This document shows, one piece after another, positions 39,040 to 52,475 of a DNA stretch of 64,000 nt (positions within the stretch are counted from its first letter, which is position 1; each line of letters begins with the position of its first letter). A program made the translations under genes and the position numbers. This DNA is from Vanilla planifolia (lineage: Eukaryota; Streptophyta; Magnoliopsida; Asparagales; Orchidaceae). The notes below the pieces were generated by a model. That model was not told where the DNA came from. It saw nothing but the letters and a program-made list of their open reading frames with translations, and did not search any database. The stretch lies in NCBI GenBank assembly GCA_023846275.1, contig CM043875.1, positions 39,772,633-39,836,632 of the forward strand, in the 5' to 3' direction.

Positions 39040-39660
39040 TAAACCAGAGTCATTGCATATGATCAGAGAAGATTTCGGCAATCAGATCAATAAATGTAAA
39101 AGCAAATGAATTATGGATGGTTAGATTAAGGTGGATTAGGTTTGGGCATTTGATCATATTGGGATGAGATATGGATAATTCAATTAATCAATAGTAAAGG
39201 TAGGAATGAACTTAGCCATAGGATTCAAAATAGAGAGATTTGGGCCATCCGATGATGGATATATCATTTGAAAAAGTGGAATCAACCAAAGTCATCTGAT
39301 TGATGATCAGATGGTAAGAAATAACTCATGAGGCATTGTAAGGTTAAAAGTAGGAAAATATTTTAGTCCCACACTATGTAAGTGTCCAAAGTTTTGTTAT
39401 TTATAAAGCTTTTTGTCAGCCTATGGGCTAACATTTTGGGTCTTACCAAATCCATTGCATACTTCATACAAGTCTTACATGATTTGATGCTTCCTCTATC
39501 TTACTACAATTGGGTTCAAGACTACAACTTGACCAAGTTTTGGCTCAGCTCGACTTGTTTCTAGTTGGTGTCTTAACCTGAGCCATCTAATGCCCACTTA
39601 GGCTTGGTCAACAAAAGTGTTTTGCACTTGGGTCATAGTTGGAGTTTTTGGCTTAGGATA
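39040..39660 (+). promoter_or_regulatory. LTR-like segment with TCCCACA element and TATA box
   Basis: AGTCCCACAC at about 39365-39374 is followed about 25 bp later by TATTTATAAAG (about 39399). A TCCCACA-type upstream element before a TATA box is found in plant snRNA promoters and in some plant LTRs. No U-snRNA sequence follows, and the flanks contain repeated CATC(T/C)GAT and ATCAGATGG motifs, so an old LTR promoter is likelier. Confidence 0.3.
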
Positions 39661-42600
39661 TTTTTTTTATTTTTTTTAATTATGAAAATTTAATAAAATT
39701 ATTTCTGTTAGATTTTATTTTTTTAATTTAACCAAAATTTAATAATTATTTTTTTAATTTTACTAGACTAAGGTGATTGGAGGTGATTAGAGTTGGTTAA
39801 ATAAGTAAAAATAGAAAGCCAGAGATGTTTTATAAATCAAGAAAAAGATTGAATAATTCTAATGGATACTTAAGTTGAATTTGAAAGTGATATGAATGGA
39901 GAGATGTATTTTATGATTAAAAATTAATATTTTAAAATTCTATTTTATAGCAAAAAAGAAATTATTTTTAAAATTAATATGCATGTCTTTAATTCTTGAA
40001 GCTTATTGAACACTCCAAAGTTCTTTGAAGGTCACTAATTTATCATCTTTAAAAGTATATGACTTGTTCTTCATAACTAAACCTAATTCACACTAAATAA
40101 GCTTATTAAAATAAAGTAATAAATATTTATATCTTGACTCATCACACATAAGAGCAACCAAACAATCTCTCCATTTTGACGATGATAACATATAAATGTT
40201 TAGATAAAAATATAACAAGTAAAATCATATATTTTAAAAAGATTATTATGTTAAGAGATATTAAAAATAAAAAAACGTATGTTTCGTTTTATTATATGTT
40301 CTCCCTCACTTTATGACTATTCTAAATTTTATTAAAATGATGATCATTCTTTCACTTTGACTCCATCAAAAGGAAGTGTGATTACATAGTTGCTACCTTA
40401 TGATTTGAAATTGATTAGTTGGGAGTGATAACTCTTTGATTAGCATATCATTTAATTAATTCATATGGATTTTGATACTACTAACCTGAAGGTAGCTGTT
40501 GATTGACTTCTTTTTCATATTCATTTTTATCTAAGTTCTTCAAGGATTGTATCTCTACATGTAAAGTTTTAGTATTTGCCTTTTGAATAAACTCATCAAA
40601 CACCGCATGTTTTGTTTTCATTACCTTTTGAGTATTTATTATTTAATACATAAGACTATATCTTGATTTTCTCTCTATGTATACAAAAATTATAAATTTT
40701 AACTTAGCAATCATAAAATATAACTTTAATTTGCCTAATTTATATGTTTAATTCTATACATAATTCTTAAGTATACTATTTCTAACCTACAAATGTCTCT
40801 TATACATTGTATTTTCACATCATGATTATGGAGACTTCTTACACTAAATTTAGTAGGGAAGGAAAAAGAATTCAATGATAGAAGTAGAGAAAGATGAAGG
40901 AAAGAGGGAGAGAGAAGGAGAAGGAAGGGTGAGCTTTTGGCTAGAGGAAGACAAGTTCAAAAGGAAGATAAAGAATTATAGAAAAGCTTGGAAACTTATT
41001 ACTATAGTTAAAAGAAGAGAGAATATATTTAAGAGGAAAAGAGAAGAGCTAATGGAAAGCTATTGGATGTGAGAAAAACAATAAAAAATAAGAAGAAGAA
41101 AGCAAAGTTAAAGATTCTAATTATGCTTCAATTAATTCAATTCGATTTTACATTAGGAGTGTTTATTTTGTTTTATAAATTAGGAATACTATAGGAATGA
41201 TTTGAGGAGGTTTATATGTAGCTTGGGTTGAAACTAAGGATTTAGAATGAGTTTATTTTCATTTGTATGTGAATATATTTTACATTAAATAAAACACATA
41301 GTATGTTCAAGGATAAGTTAATATGTTTAAATTATGCATATAATATGTTAACTCTAATGTATAATACATTACTGGAAAATCAAATAAGAGCAAAAGAATG
41401 TACTTTCTATTAATGAAACATTAAATATATTTGAATGTATCATGTGATAAATTCATTGTGTTATGTTAAGTGAGCCATAAATAAAGGGCTACTAAAATTA
41501 TGAGGGGAATGTAGAAAACATTAGGGTGAGGGACTATCTAAATTAAAGAAAGGACAATGCTATGTAGTGAAAGATAGGAGGGTTTAGAGGATACAGTATG
41601 ATATAAAGGTTTTGTATTGAAATATATCATACAATGAGTTATCGATTAGTGCATTGGTTTGCCAAGAATGGAGTAATATGAGAGATGTTTTTGGGAGTTT
41701 CATGATTGATAATATGTGTTATATATATATATATATTTATATATATTAAAAGAAATATTTAGTAATTCATGTGCATGCATGATATTATAGTAAATTAAGA
41801 AAGTAAGAAATTTTAAAAATAAAACTTGGTAAGGATATAAATATTAGATATTAGATCTAAAAGATAATAATCAATAGGAGAAATTGGGTCATAAGAAAGG
41901 TAAAATCTAAGAAAGTAGAATACCTTATGGTTTGGTTCACTCATGGCTATTGGTTATCATTTTATTATCTTAATAATTTATTTGTTAAGTTTTATAAATT
42001 CTTATTAGTATTTATATCATAAGTCATACATTTATTACATATCAAGATAGGGATTATAAGGTTAAGGATGAGGACTTTACTTACCAAATGTGTCATTGTA
42101 TCATATAAGTCATTATGTTTATATATATATATATATATATAGTTTTACAATGGAGATCTTTTATTTGTACTTTTACTTATGAATGATTTTATTTTGAGCT
42201 ACTTTAATGAATTGTATAATCATTGGATAGATTTGAGATTACCTTAACATTAGATCCTTATTTAAGGCTTCTTATGTTTAATTATTTATTTTTAACCATT
42301 TATTATTGTTTGTTATTGTAGATCAATTTGTTGGGGCCTTAACAGTGTTTCACCAAGTTATACAATGCAAATCCTTACAAAGTCCAAATTACCTTGTAGA
42401 AGTTTTGCTTCATTAGTGGAGTGATGGCAACTTAAGTAGGTTCAACACCTAATATACCTTTTGTAAGGCTTCACTTTTTCTAAGTTTTTTATCTAATGTC
42501 ATACCTTTTTGCCATTTCATTTTGAACTTTTACCCCAACCAAGGCTTTCCTAATTGATTACTCCTTGTTTGGCATGCAAAGTATCACCCCTTTAACCCTT

Positions 42601-43090
42601 CTTAACTCAACTAATTCTCTTGGTTGAGCTGTAGGGAGCCATTCCTTGAGATTGATTATGTTGTTGCTAAACAAAAGAAGGCATTGTATCTTAAGACAAA
42701 TACTTAATTGTGAGTGACCTTTCTTAGTGAAGTTTAATTGTTAATTAGAATAAATATTTATTCCAAAATCACCACAAAGAGATCAGCCATAGGAAATCTT
42801 GCAAATGCTCTTAATTCCCACGTCTTTGCTACAATATGCATTACTTAATGCTACATCCTATTCAAGAATTAGGATTTTAAAGTTTAGTTCATTTTCTTCT
42901 ACTAAGTCTCTTAATAGAGCCTTAAGGGTATTCCTCCATGAGCTTTTAGCCAATGAGTCACAAATAAAAAAAATTTCAAGGTCTAGACTGACATTTTTTA
43001 TTCTAGCTTAGGGTGGTTTAGTCAAACAAAACCTACAACAAGAGAAAAATCTATTAATAGATTCATTCCTTTATTTATTAGAGAATTCAT
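39661..43090. other. AT-rich intergenic DNA with a GA-rich block
   Basis: Contains a purine-rich stretch at about 40870-41100, similar in texture to the GA-rich blocks of the LTR-like repeats, and TA microsatellites at about 41721-41737 and 42117-42141. No gene is recognised. Confidence 0.45.
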
Positions 43091-43095
43091 AATGT

Positions 43096-45525
43096 GATAC
43101 TCCAAATTTTTTTTTAATATATTATGAATATCAAAGTTAAGATAATATAAAAATAAGTACATAAATTCTAAAAATAAAATTGATATTTTAAAATTTAAAT
43201 GAGATAATTAAAATATTAATTTTATTATGTGTAAAAAAAGTGTGCCAATCTAAACAAGTATTTCAAAATTTTAAATTAAGCATATTTTTTTAGAAGATTG
43301 CTTTAAGAAGAATCCAATGGTTCTCAGTTTCTAATTTTTTAATATCTAATTATTTTGTTTTAAAGTTTTTAAATAGAAAGGATTTTTTTTATTTTGATAC
43401 TCATGATGGGTTTTTTTAGTGATTTTGCAAATTAAATAGTCACTGCTTAAGAGTATAACTTGGGTAATCAAAGCGAGGAAGAAAGGGAGTCATGATGAAG
43501 AAGGAAAAAATGAAAAGAAGTGCTTAAGAAGCTTGGGAAGGAAAACTTAAGAGGAATAGAGAAGAAAAAATGAATTAGTTGTCAACTTCAAAAGGAAAGT
43601 AAGAAAGAGTAGGGAAGGAGAGGTTAAGAGTAGGGAAGTAGAGTTTGAGAGCTATAATTTATTGTTAGAACTAGGGAAGAAAGGAGGAAAAGGTTTGTTA
43701 TAATAAAGAAATAAATAAGAAAGAAAAAATCTAGGATAGAAGAGCTTAAAGAGAAATTAATTGGTAGAACTTTGATATTATATGTTTTTAGTGTTGTATT
43801 TAGCTTATTTTTTTATTTTGGATTGAAAAGATTAGATTCTAAGAAAAAATAGAGGAAGAAATGTTGTTTTCCCTTCCATCTAGAGAATTTCATACATTAC
43901 ATTAGGTCAATGTAAAGTACATCGAGTTAGACATATTGTATGCTAACTTAGCAATGAAAGTATGACATATCATATGTCAATACCTAGTTAATCTAAGCAT
44001 GCAATACATAGAGTCAATGTATATGTTAATGATGACATATAGCATATCAACTCTGATATATAATATATATGGGTAGGAGTGATTTTAAAAATTTTGAATA
44101 TGTCAAATTAAGAAAATGAGAATGTAAGAGTATATTATAGATAAAGAAAATAAATATATAATAATAGAGTTTTATATAATTTCATTGTGTGAAAATCATG
44201 AAAAGAGATATTAAAAAAAAGAATATTTTGATCAAAATCAAGTAAATCTAGTAATTATGATGTAAATATATTAATAATATGTTATGCTTGACATATTTGG
44301 TATCTTGACTTCTCATCATGATAAGTAATGCATGGTTCTATATTAATCTATTTTTATGTTACTATTCTAATGTGCATTATATCTAACAATATTCGATATG
44401 TTCTGCATTTATACATTGGACAAAATGAATAATAATAGTCTTTGAGAAAAATAATTGGAAAGAAAATAACAAGAATTTGGAATGATATTATGATATTGTA
44501 TTTAATTTGAGAAATATGAAATGGCATATAGTAAAATATGGGCTTCCATAAGACATTACTCCATTAGTCATAATGGATATTTGGGATTATTAATGGATCA
44601 TTATTAGTACTTTATGCAAGACAACAAGTATTAATATCATTTTATTCCTTGATATTAGATGGTGTCATTTAAATATATGACGTAACCTCTTTGATTTTGA
44701 TTGCTAGTATTTTGTGTAAGGTGATAGGTATTAGTTTTAGAATCAAAGCTTTATTCATTATAAATTTGTCTCTATTACTATATGCAACAAGGTTAGTGTG
44801 GTTATTGAAGCCATATGTTTACATGATTCATGCTAATTATGTTGATTCCTATAGGTATAGATCTATAGATGAAAGATATGATTTGCCTTGGAGTAGTGAT
44901 AATGATCATATTGAAAATATAGTGTTAAAGATAAATTATTTTATGAAATTATTACCTTAATGAGAAAATAAAAAATGAAATAACAAAGAAATATTGAGTC
45001 ATTTTCTTTGTATGGTTTGTACCTTAAGATAATCTACTTTCGTTTTCTTATGCTATTCACTATATATTTTCTTTGTTTTGGTGTCATTATGTTTCAAATT
45101 TTATTATATCATATTTATCTTAATGATGTATTTATTGAGCTCTTTAGAGTCTTATTTAATATTTATATCATAGGACATGTTGCTGCATCACACATAGTGG
45201 AATGATAATGAGGTACATGGTAGCCATACTTAGTTGTGGTTATAAGTTTGAGTGCTTTTGGCAAATATTGTTATTATACATATTATGCTCATTTTAATAG
45301 TGTGTTAGGGAATCTATTAATAATGAGAACTTTTAATTTATATTTATATCTTGTGTTTTTTGGTGCTTGATTATTAATGGTAATTGTTATAAGAAAGTGG
45401 TAGGTTTTAGGGCGATCTCATCGTCATTCCGTGCCTTGAAGGTATCCTCTATTAAAAAAATTATAATTATTATTTATTCTATTAACTTGTTAATTTTAAA
45501 ACGAGTTTAAGTGGGTGTGACACCT
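43096..45525 (+). mobile_element. Possible solo or truncated LTR of the Ty3/gypsy type
   Basis: Starts with a TGATACTCCAAATT motif, has a GA-rich block at about 43460-43740, and ends with GGGTGTGACA near 45515, a common chromovirus LTR end. No retroelement coding region is attached. The 89-codon frame at 44691-44960 and the 65-codon frame at 45008-45205 resemble no protein I know. Confidence 0.33.
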
Positions 45526-46985
45526 ATCTTCTCTAATAAAAAGTTATAATCATTCTAAGAAAGGAAGATCACTATACTTATTGAATGTTTCTAAGTCTTA
45601 TCTACAAAACTAGAAAGTTCAAGTCAATTTCCAGCTCAAGAGCATGTCTCAAAGGACCAAATAGATTTGAATATTAATATCTCTTTGATCATTTAAACCT
45701 CCAAATCTATTATGGCGCATTCTTGATGAGAGCATTAATCAAGCAATTACATGAATTGCCATTGATCATTATGAATTATCTCTCATTGATAATCATGAAC
45801 TATCTCATTGTTCTACACCTTGCTTCTCTCCTTAGACTAAATGAAGACAACTTCCTTAGTCATGGCCTAGTGTTCTCTCTAATAAGTTATCTTGAGTTGT
45901 GCATGTTCATCCTCATGAATTGGGAAAACAAACAAAATCAACAAAAATAAATAAAATGGACAAAGCAAAAATTTTTACGTTCCATAATTAATTTTAGGCA
46001 AAACCTATGTGCAACATTCCATATTGTTAAGTTTCATTTTTCTTTTCACTTCCTTTCCTTTTAAACAAGTAAATACAAGAAAAATAACTAAAAAGATAAA
46101 GAAAATACAACCAAGTTTCTAAGAAATTGGTCAAAGAAGTGCTTAGCCACATGTCTCACCAAAATTAATCACCTTATTGAGCTTCACTTCTTTCTTGATA
46201 TAACCTTCATCATTTTTCATTATATTAACACTTTCTTTCAAAGGAATTATCACTATCAACTTGAAGTTGATCTACACTTTGATGGATTGCATTTGAGGTT
46301 TATGCTAGATCACGTTAATATGTAGGCTCAATGCTTCCCTTAAATTTATTCTAATTAGAACCTCTTTATTGTAATTTTCCTTTAGTTTTAAAAGAAAAGT
46401 TTCCCTCTCCCATCTTTGAGTTATAACACACATAAGGATTACAATTTCTTAGGATCCCTTAAAGTAACTATCATTTTTTTGTTGTTCATGCCTCCTATCA
46501 AACATAACTTACCGAGATACCTTAAGCTCATTGTTTTATACTTGAAGGTTGGTGATCTTTATAATCAACCTCTTATTACTCTTCTTGGCATCTCTCTAAT
46601 CTTGATGAAAACTCAACCTGGTTCTCTCTTTTGAATCTGATGACTTGTAAAGCCTAGGTGAGTATCATATCTTATTTGATCCTAATCGTCATTACCTTCC
46701 TCATAGAGTTCTTAAGTCTTCCCTTCAAGTTCAAGGTTGCTTGAACTTACTCTTAATGCTCATCCAAGACAACATTATGCACTTTAACGAATTACTTCAT
46801 CTCTTTTTTTTACTAGAACCATTACATAGTTGCTCTAAAAGGATTCTAAAAAGGCCATGGAACTTATAAATATCATCCCTTCTCTCTTCAATTAAGACCT
46901 TTGTAAGGGAAAGTAGGTGATGACTTAGCACTTTGGAGTTTTGAAAACTAGCCCCTAAACAAAAAACTTGTTAAGATCTAATCCT
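45526..46985. other. Unassigned repeat-like DNA
   Basis: A short direct duplication of about 25 bp (ATCATTATGAATTATCTC-type, about 45765-45810) is visible. The region lies downstream of the - strand primer-site signature at 47.3 kb, so it may be leader and gag-side remnants of a - strand retroelement, but I cannot recognise a domain. Confidence 0.3.
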
Positions 46986-46989
46986 TATA

Positions 46990-47620
46990 TTTCTTGTCTC
47001 CTCTCTTATTATGACATTCAACTCTCATTATATCGAGATATTTTCTCTTTGGGTTGTTTTATCTTAACTCAAGTGGATTTTATCTCAAAAGATGTCTTAA
47101 TATCTTAAGAATATGACATCATATGTAAAAATCATAATCACCATTGCAAAAACCAATGTGAGAATTCATTCTTATAACTTTGCCTTTTCTTAAAAGCTGT
47201 TAAGATTTACTTTTTATGTAGTAATTTCTCTCATAGGATATCACCAAGTATTCACTCAAGCCCTCTTCAATCCTAGGAGTTACAAGCCTATCATATTTCA
47301 CTTGATTTATTTTGGAACCACATTAGACTGGTAGAGAGTTAGTTATGATATCAAATGTTACATCTCAAACTCATTATGTGGTGGTATTGCTTCAATCTCA
47401 ATCTAAGTGAGTTTTTTTCTCATAAAGCTCTTGACATATTAAGATCATAGTATCTCCTATAAATATTAGAATCACTTTTTTAGTAATTAATATAAGAATA
47501 TTCATCTTTATATGCCTCTACTTAGAAGCTTATTAGGAGTTGTTCATTATCCAACGATTCTTTTCTTAAGATATCACCTATTGTTCATTTCATGACTTCT
47601 TCAATTTTGTGTCAAACTCA
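46990..47620. repeat. Diverged direct duplication around a - strand LTR end
   Basis: Copy A (about 47020-47265) and copy B (about 47385-47620) share, in order, a CTCAA/CTAAGTG block, ATCTCAAAAG/TTCTCATAAAG, a TATTAAGA.CATA block, ATCATAATCAC/ATTAGAATCAC, TATCACC and CTTCTTCAAT/CTCTTCAATC. The primer-site signature sits between the two copies. Confidence 0.5.
47315..47375 (-). other. LTR end, primer-binding-site and leader of a - strand retroelement
   Basis: Read on -, GAGATGTAACA is followed by TTTGATATCATAAC and then TAACTCTCTACC. This matches 19675-19730 (+) in about three quarters of positions over roughly 46 bp. The retroelement would have its LTR at higher coordinates and its internal region at lower ones. 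Confidence 0.5.
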
Positions 47621-47639
47621 TACCTACAGATAGTACGAG

Positions 47640-49879
47640 TGATTGCTCCAACCCTGGTGATCCTAAAAGAGCCTTGATATGGTGGTTAATTTTGTGTTAT
47701 ATGCCTTTTTTCTATGTTAATCTCATCATGGTCACATAAGTGTCATTATCAATTAGGACATTTTACATGTCCATGTCTATAGCTACTTATCATGTCTTTG
47801 TAACATACTCTCCTGAATTGTTATGGCCAAAGAGAAGTATCATTCTCTCTTAGTAGATGATCTCTCTATTGTAAATGCCAGTAGTCATAACCTCTTTCTC
47901 ATGGTCATTGACATGCTTATCCCTTCCCAATATAACTTTAGCTTAGGGATAGCTATAGTAGTGTTGCTTCTAATAACTTTCAAATTATATTAGACTTTGA
48001 CTCTCTTATTGGCTATCTTCTTCACTCCCTTTACTTAATTTTTTCTCCTCTTTCTTTGTTTACAATGCCCTCTCTAGAGATGCTTTCATTATGCTTCACC
48101 ATCTTCTCTAGCTTGCTTTAGAACCCCTCTTATTGGATGGTGCCTCCCGTCCTTTAGGCCTAGAGTAATAAAGTAGTAACATAGACAGTCAACCTCTACC
48201 ATGCATCCCAAATTGCAATTAAGAAATCTACTAGTGTCTTCTTCATTGTTTTTCTCTTTACCTTTATTTGAAAAATTCTTTATAGAAGTCAGTCATCCAT
48301 GCAACTAGGGAGATATGTGTCTTAGTGATCAAAATGTCTCATTAGGTCTTTAGCAACATCTTCCTTCAATGTTCAAGATGGTGGCCTTTGAAAGACATCT
48401 TAATGACATTCTCATTTGTGTATTTGCAAGTAGCTAATGGATTCCTTCATAACTATCAAAGCATTTGAAGAAATCTCTATAAGAAAAAAAAACTCTTAAT
48501 AGCAAAAGATGTGCTCCTAATATTGTGTGAATAGGAGTTTCCAAGCTACTTTCAAAGCTCAAGTGAGGAATCAAAAGTGCACCTCTAACTCAAAGTAGTT
48601 AATGCAATCCTTAATACTAGAAATGCCTTTATCTAGCCTTACAAGATCTATGTTGAGGAAATGGGAAATAGAAATTACCTCTTATTGAAGGCTACATTTT
48701 GGCCATCAAGTAATTTATAAGTCATGCCTTTCATTTCAGTTGAATAGATTTAAATTTAAAATATTTTCTTTCCATGCATTCACATTTAATGCCCTCTTCT
48801 TGAGAAGTTTCTTTTCATTTACTTCTAATATAGTAATTTCTCTTATTCAATAAATTTCTTATTAAGGGTCATAATCTCTAAGTAGAATCAATCTAAAGAC
48901 TTATCCAATTAAAAGATTTTACTTTATATGAACTTACTTTGCCAAGGAAGAAACCTAGAAAGTTTTCTTAATTCCAAAATTTAGCTCAAGGTAGATTGGT
49001 CACATGTTATAAAAAAACAAAAAAATCCTTTGAAGGTCTATGTAAGTTAATTCACCATTATTTGATATTCTAACATCATCATTGTTTCAATTCTTCCAAT
49101 TGAAAAAGCACAATTAGGATCACCAAGTAAGCATTCAAACAATCTTAATATTCAAGTCTCAATCTAAATGAAATCTTGCCTAGGCTGTATAATGCCATAA
49201 GCATAGTCTAAACCCCTTAGGCAAAGGCCACAATTTGGAAATCTCTAAATCAATCACCTCATTGCCAAACTAATAGTCGCATTGTTTGCTTTTACCAAGT
49301 CTTGGCATTTTTCTTTTATCGCTCTCATCCATCTTTTCCAAGGGAGCCCTAGCTTGATGTATCCACTGTTATCAATATCAATGACTCCCCCAAAATGACA
49401 TCAAATAACTCATGATTATTTAGTATTGTCAAAACTTCTCTCTGATTTGGCCTTAGCTGAGAAGCTATGAGCAAGTTTATCCTATCTTTGATTGCTTTCT
49501 CCAAAAACTTTTCCTTGTTATCATAACAAGAAGGCATTCCTCTCCTTGGCATAGTTGTAACAACTTGTTCTTTCTCTTTCTTCTCAGAGTTACTTTAACT
49601 AACATGACTATTTGGCCAAATGGTCAAGTAATATCCCAAAAGTGGGAGCTAATATTTAAATAACATCTTGATAAATTTAAATTTATCAGATGCCTAAATT
49701 AAAAGAAAATCATGTATTTAAGGTGAAGAAAGATCGTAAGAAGGAGAATTTGTATCATCTTAAATGTGATAAAATACTTTTTTATAATTGTTTTAAATTA
49801 CATAAAAATTTTAAAGATTTTAAAAATTTTTAGAAAATTATTTTTATTTTTTCAAAGAATAATATACTACTAAGAGGAG
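47640..49879. other. Unassigned, possibly decayed retroelement DNA
   Basis: The composition is less AT-biased than in the neighbourhood and pyrimidine-rich on +. A 67-codon open frame on - at 49349-49552 (starts MPRRGMPSC) was examined; I cannot place it in a family. No other coding signal is recognised. Confidence 0.3.
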
Positions 49880-51850
49880 GTACTACATCTCAAATTACAA
49901 AAGTGATTTATAAAAGTGTACAAAATATTTAGAATTTAATAATACTAAGTTTGGTAAAATTATAGTAGTATAAATGATAAAACAAAAAGATTTAGATTTT
50001 TAATATTCAATAATCAATTATTTTAAAATTTTAAATCAGTTTCTATAATTATTAAAAATATTAAATTAAATAAAAAATAATTAAATTTGATTAGGGCAAG
50101 AAGCCTAAGAAGATAGACTTAAAAAAGGTTTCTATATATAAAAAGGAGGTGTGATAATCACATAAAAAATTCAAAGCTAATTTTTTAAAAAAAAGTAATG
50201 AAATAAATTTTATAAGAATTTTTAGATTTGAAAAATGATTAAAAATACTAATTTATGCTAGAAATTGTGAAACTTAGCTTATGGGTAGAACTCTTTTAGG
50301 AGAATCTTTATGAATTAATTGAAGAATTTTTGGAGGTCAAATTGATAAAAAGTATATAAATATTAAACTTCTTGAAGTTTTATTTTAATTCTAATTAAAT
50401 TTCTAAATTCCTAATTTCCTTAAAACTATGAACAAATTAATAAAGGTAAGTTCCTAGAACTACTCAAACTAACTAATTACTGGCCAACCCAATGATTAGA
50501 GAAGGCAAAAAATGTATCTAGCAAGAAAGAAGAAAGGATGTGATGGTAGGCAAAGGAGAAAAAAAGGTGCAAGAGGTTTATAAAATGACCTCATGGTTCA
50601 TGGTTGTGGGAATTTAGAAAACTTAAGAAATTCCTCATCCTAATATTAAAGTTGGAGGAGAGGGAAAAAGAGAAGAAAGAAATTAAGTGAGAGCTATTGA
50701 GTGAGAGATTAGCTAAGAAATTTAAGGAGAATTTCTTGCACAACTAATTAAGGGAAAGGAGTTTTGGAAATAGATATTACAACTTTACAAAAGGAAAGAG
50801 AAAATTGAAGGAAAGGAATTCATGTTCATGAAAAGGCACATCGATCTAAATAAATTTAAAAAAAATGAGACTACTATGAATTGAAAATTAAGGTTGATAG
50901 GCTTTGTTTAATTTATGCAACTAGTTATATATTGTTGATTAATGCATAGCAATAACTTAAGAATTAAACTTTAACTTGGAAATTTCAAAAGGGTGTTTAT
51001 GATGATTACTACTAATGTCATTAATTTTTTTATTCCTTGTGCAACATGATATTATATTGATAGTGAATTATTCATTTTTTAACATACATAAATTGTTGCA
51101 ATATCATGCTAATTTTCAATTGAAAAAAAGGGAGTTTTTATTAAATGTCAATTGTTCATTATATTGAATTGAAATAAAAAAGAATAAAATGAGGAAAAGA
51201 GTTTGTTGAAAGGGGTTTGGCATTACTTCGAATATATAAATTGTGGTTATCTGAAATAACTTAACTTATTCTAGAATAACAAGTTTGAAAAGTATGGTCA
51301 TTATATGAAATGACATGTTTTAGAAGTAGTGTTAAATGAGTCATCATAGAGATAACTCATTTTAGAATCACATATTATGAAAGTAGGACAATTATCTAGA
51401 ATGACATGTTTTAGAGGTATAGAGTAAAAAAAATTTGCAAATGTTAAAGACCCTTGTCCTAAAATCAACTAAAAGAGAAAAATAAATCATGAAATGATAA
51501 AATAAAAGAGAAAATAAATTCACATAATTTCTTAAAATGAAGAATTGGTGTTTTAAAATAGAAAAAATAATGTTTTATTTATATGTTGTTTACATGTTTT
51601 TTATATGTTATATTATATAACATGACCATTAAATACTTATTATATATGATATGTTATTTTTTCTACTAGGCTATCAATGGTTGATTCAACTTATTTTATA
51701 GCCTAATATTTCTAAAAAACTTGAGATAAAGCATGGGACTCCAAAGGAACAGCTAGAGGGATAGTACATGGCTTTATGCTTAGTAGTTTGCCCATTATAT
51801 TACCATGCCATATAAGCTACTATTATTAAAACTATAAAGAGATGTAAGCA
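49880..51850 (+). mobile_element. Old LTR-like repeat (copy Y)
   Basis: Relative of 17583-19690. It begins TACATCTCAAATT and has a GA-rich block at about 50640-50720. It then shows GACTACTATGAATTGAAAAT (about 50870) and GGGACTCCAAAGGAACAG (about 51735), and ends near GAGATGTAAGCA at 51839-51850, like the end before the primer site in copy X. Same orientation as copy X. No primer site or coding region adjoins it, so it is probably a solo or isolated LTR. Confidence 0.48.
51235..51425. repeat. Degenerate ~47-bp tandem repeat inside copy Y
   Basis: About four units carry the core GAAATGACATGTTTTAGAAG or variants (GAATAACAAGTTT, AGAATCACATATTATGAAAG, GAATGACATGTTTTAGAGG), spaced 40-50 bp apart. 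Confidence 0.6.
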
Positions 51851-52315
51851 CAGATGAGAGGGTGAATTATGTAGTTTTTAAAATTTAATATAGTTTTAAA
51901 CACAAATCAAACAGCAATACTTTTTATTTCTTAACTCATGTTCAAGCAATTTAAACTCCTTAAAAAGAATATCTATTGTTTATCTTAATTAATTTTGCAA
52001 TGTGACTTAAAAAAGTTCAACTTAGTCTTCAAAAAATGCTTTTTGTAGCAATGAGTTAATTAAAAAGCAATAGAGAAGCATGAAGTGTAAGACAAGTAAA
52101 GTAAAAGAAAGGCACATATAAATTTTAGATTTAATAAAACCTTTGCTTACATCTATCTCATATTTTTATTTCAAGTTACATCTATTACATTCTTTTTTGT
52201 ATGAGTATTGAGCTTTATTGTATATATTGTATTGATTCAAGTAATATGCTTATTACTTAATTATTCATTAATTGTAGGAATTATTATATTAAATTTTTAC
52301 TTTGTTTTCTTGTCG
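51851..52315. other. AT-rich DNA, nothing recognised
   Basis: No gene, repeat array or domain is visible here. Confidence 0.5.
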
Positions 52316-52475
52316 TTGGAACTTTTACTTATTGTAGCTTTTATTAAGTTTGTTATAAGTTTTTATTAAGTTGGTGTGTTGATTTTTATTAATCTAATGT
52401 ATTGGCATTTATTAAACAAATTGTAGGTTTTTATTAAGTTAGTATTATAAATTTTTATTTAGTCAATATTTAGTA
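52316..52475. repeat. Minisatellite, ~23-bp unit, about 6 copies
   Basis: The unit core TTTTTATTAAGTT recurs at about 52338, 52360, 52383, 52406, 52428 and 52450, followed each time by a variable 8-10 bp spacer. Confidence 0.75.

Noticed and set aside
44691-45205. Two hydrophobic open frames (44691-44960, 45008-45205) as membrane protein genes
   Set aside because: AT-rich DNA readily yields Ile/Leu/Tyr/Phe-rich frames; there is no homology, no splice context and no codon bias.
17583-51850. Copies X and Y as the two LTRs of one giant element enclosing the Ty3/gypsy pol
   Set aside because: The span would be 34 kb and would enclose an intact host MYB gene; separate insertions of one family are simpler.
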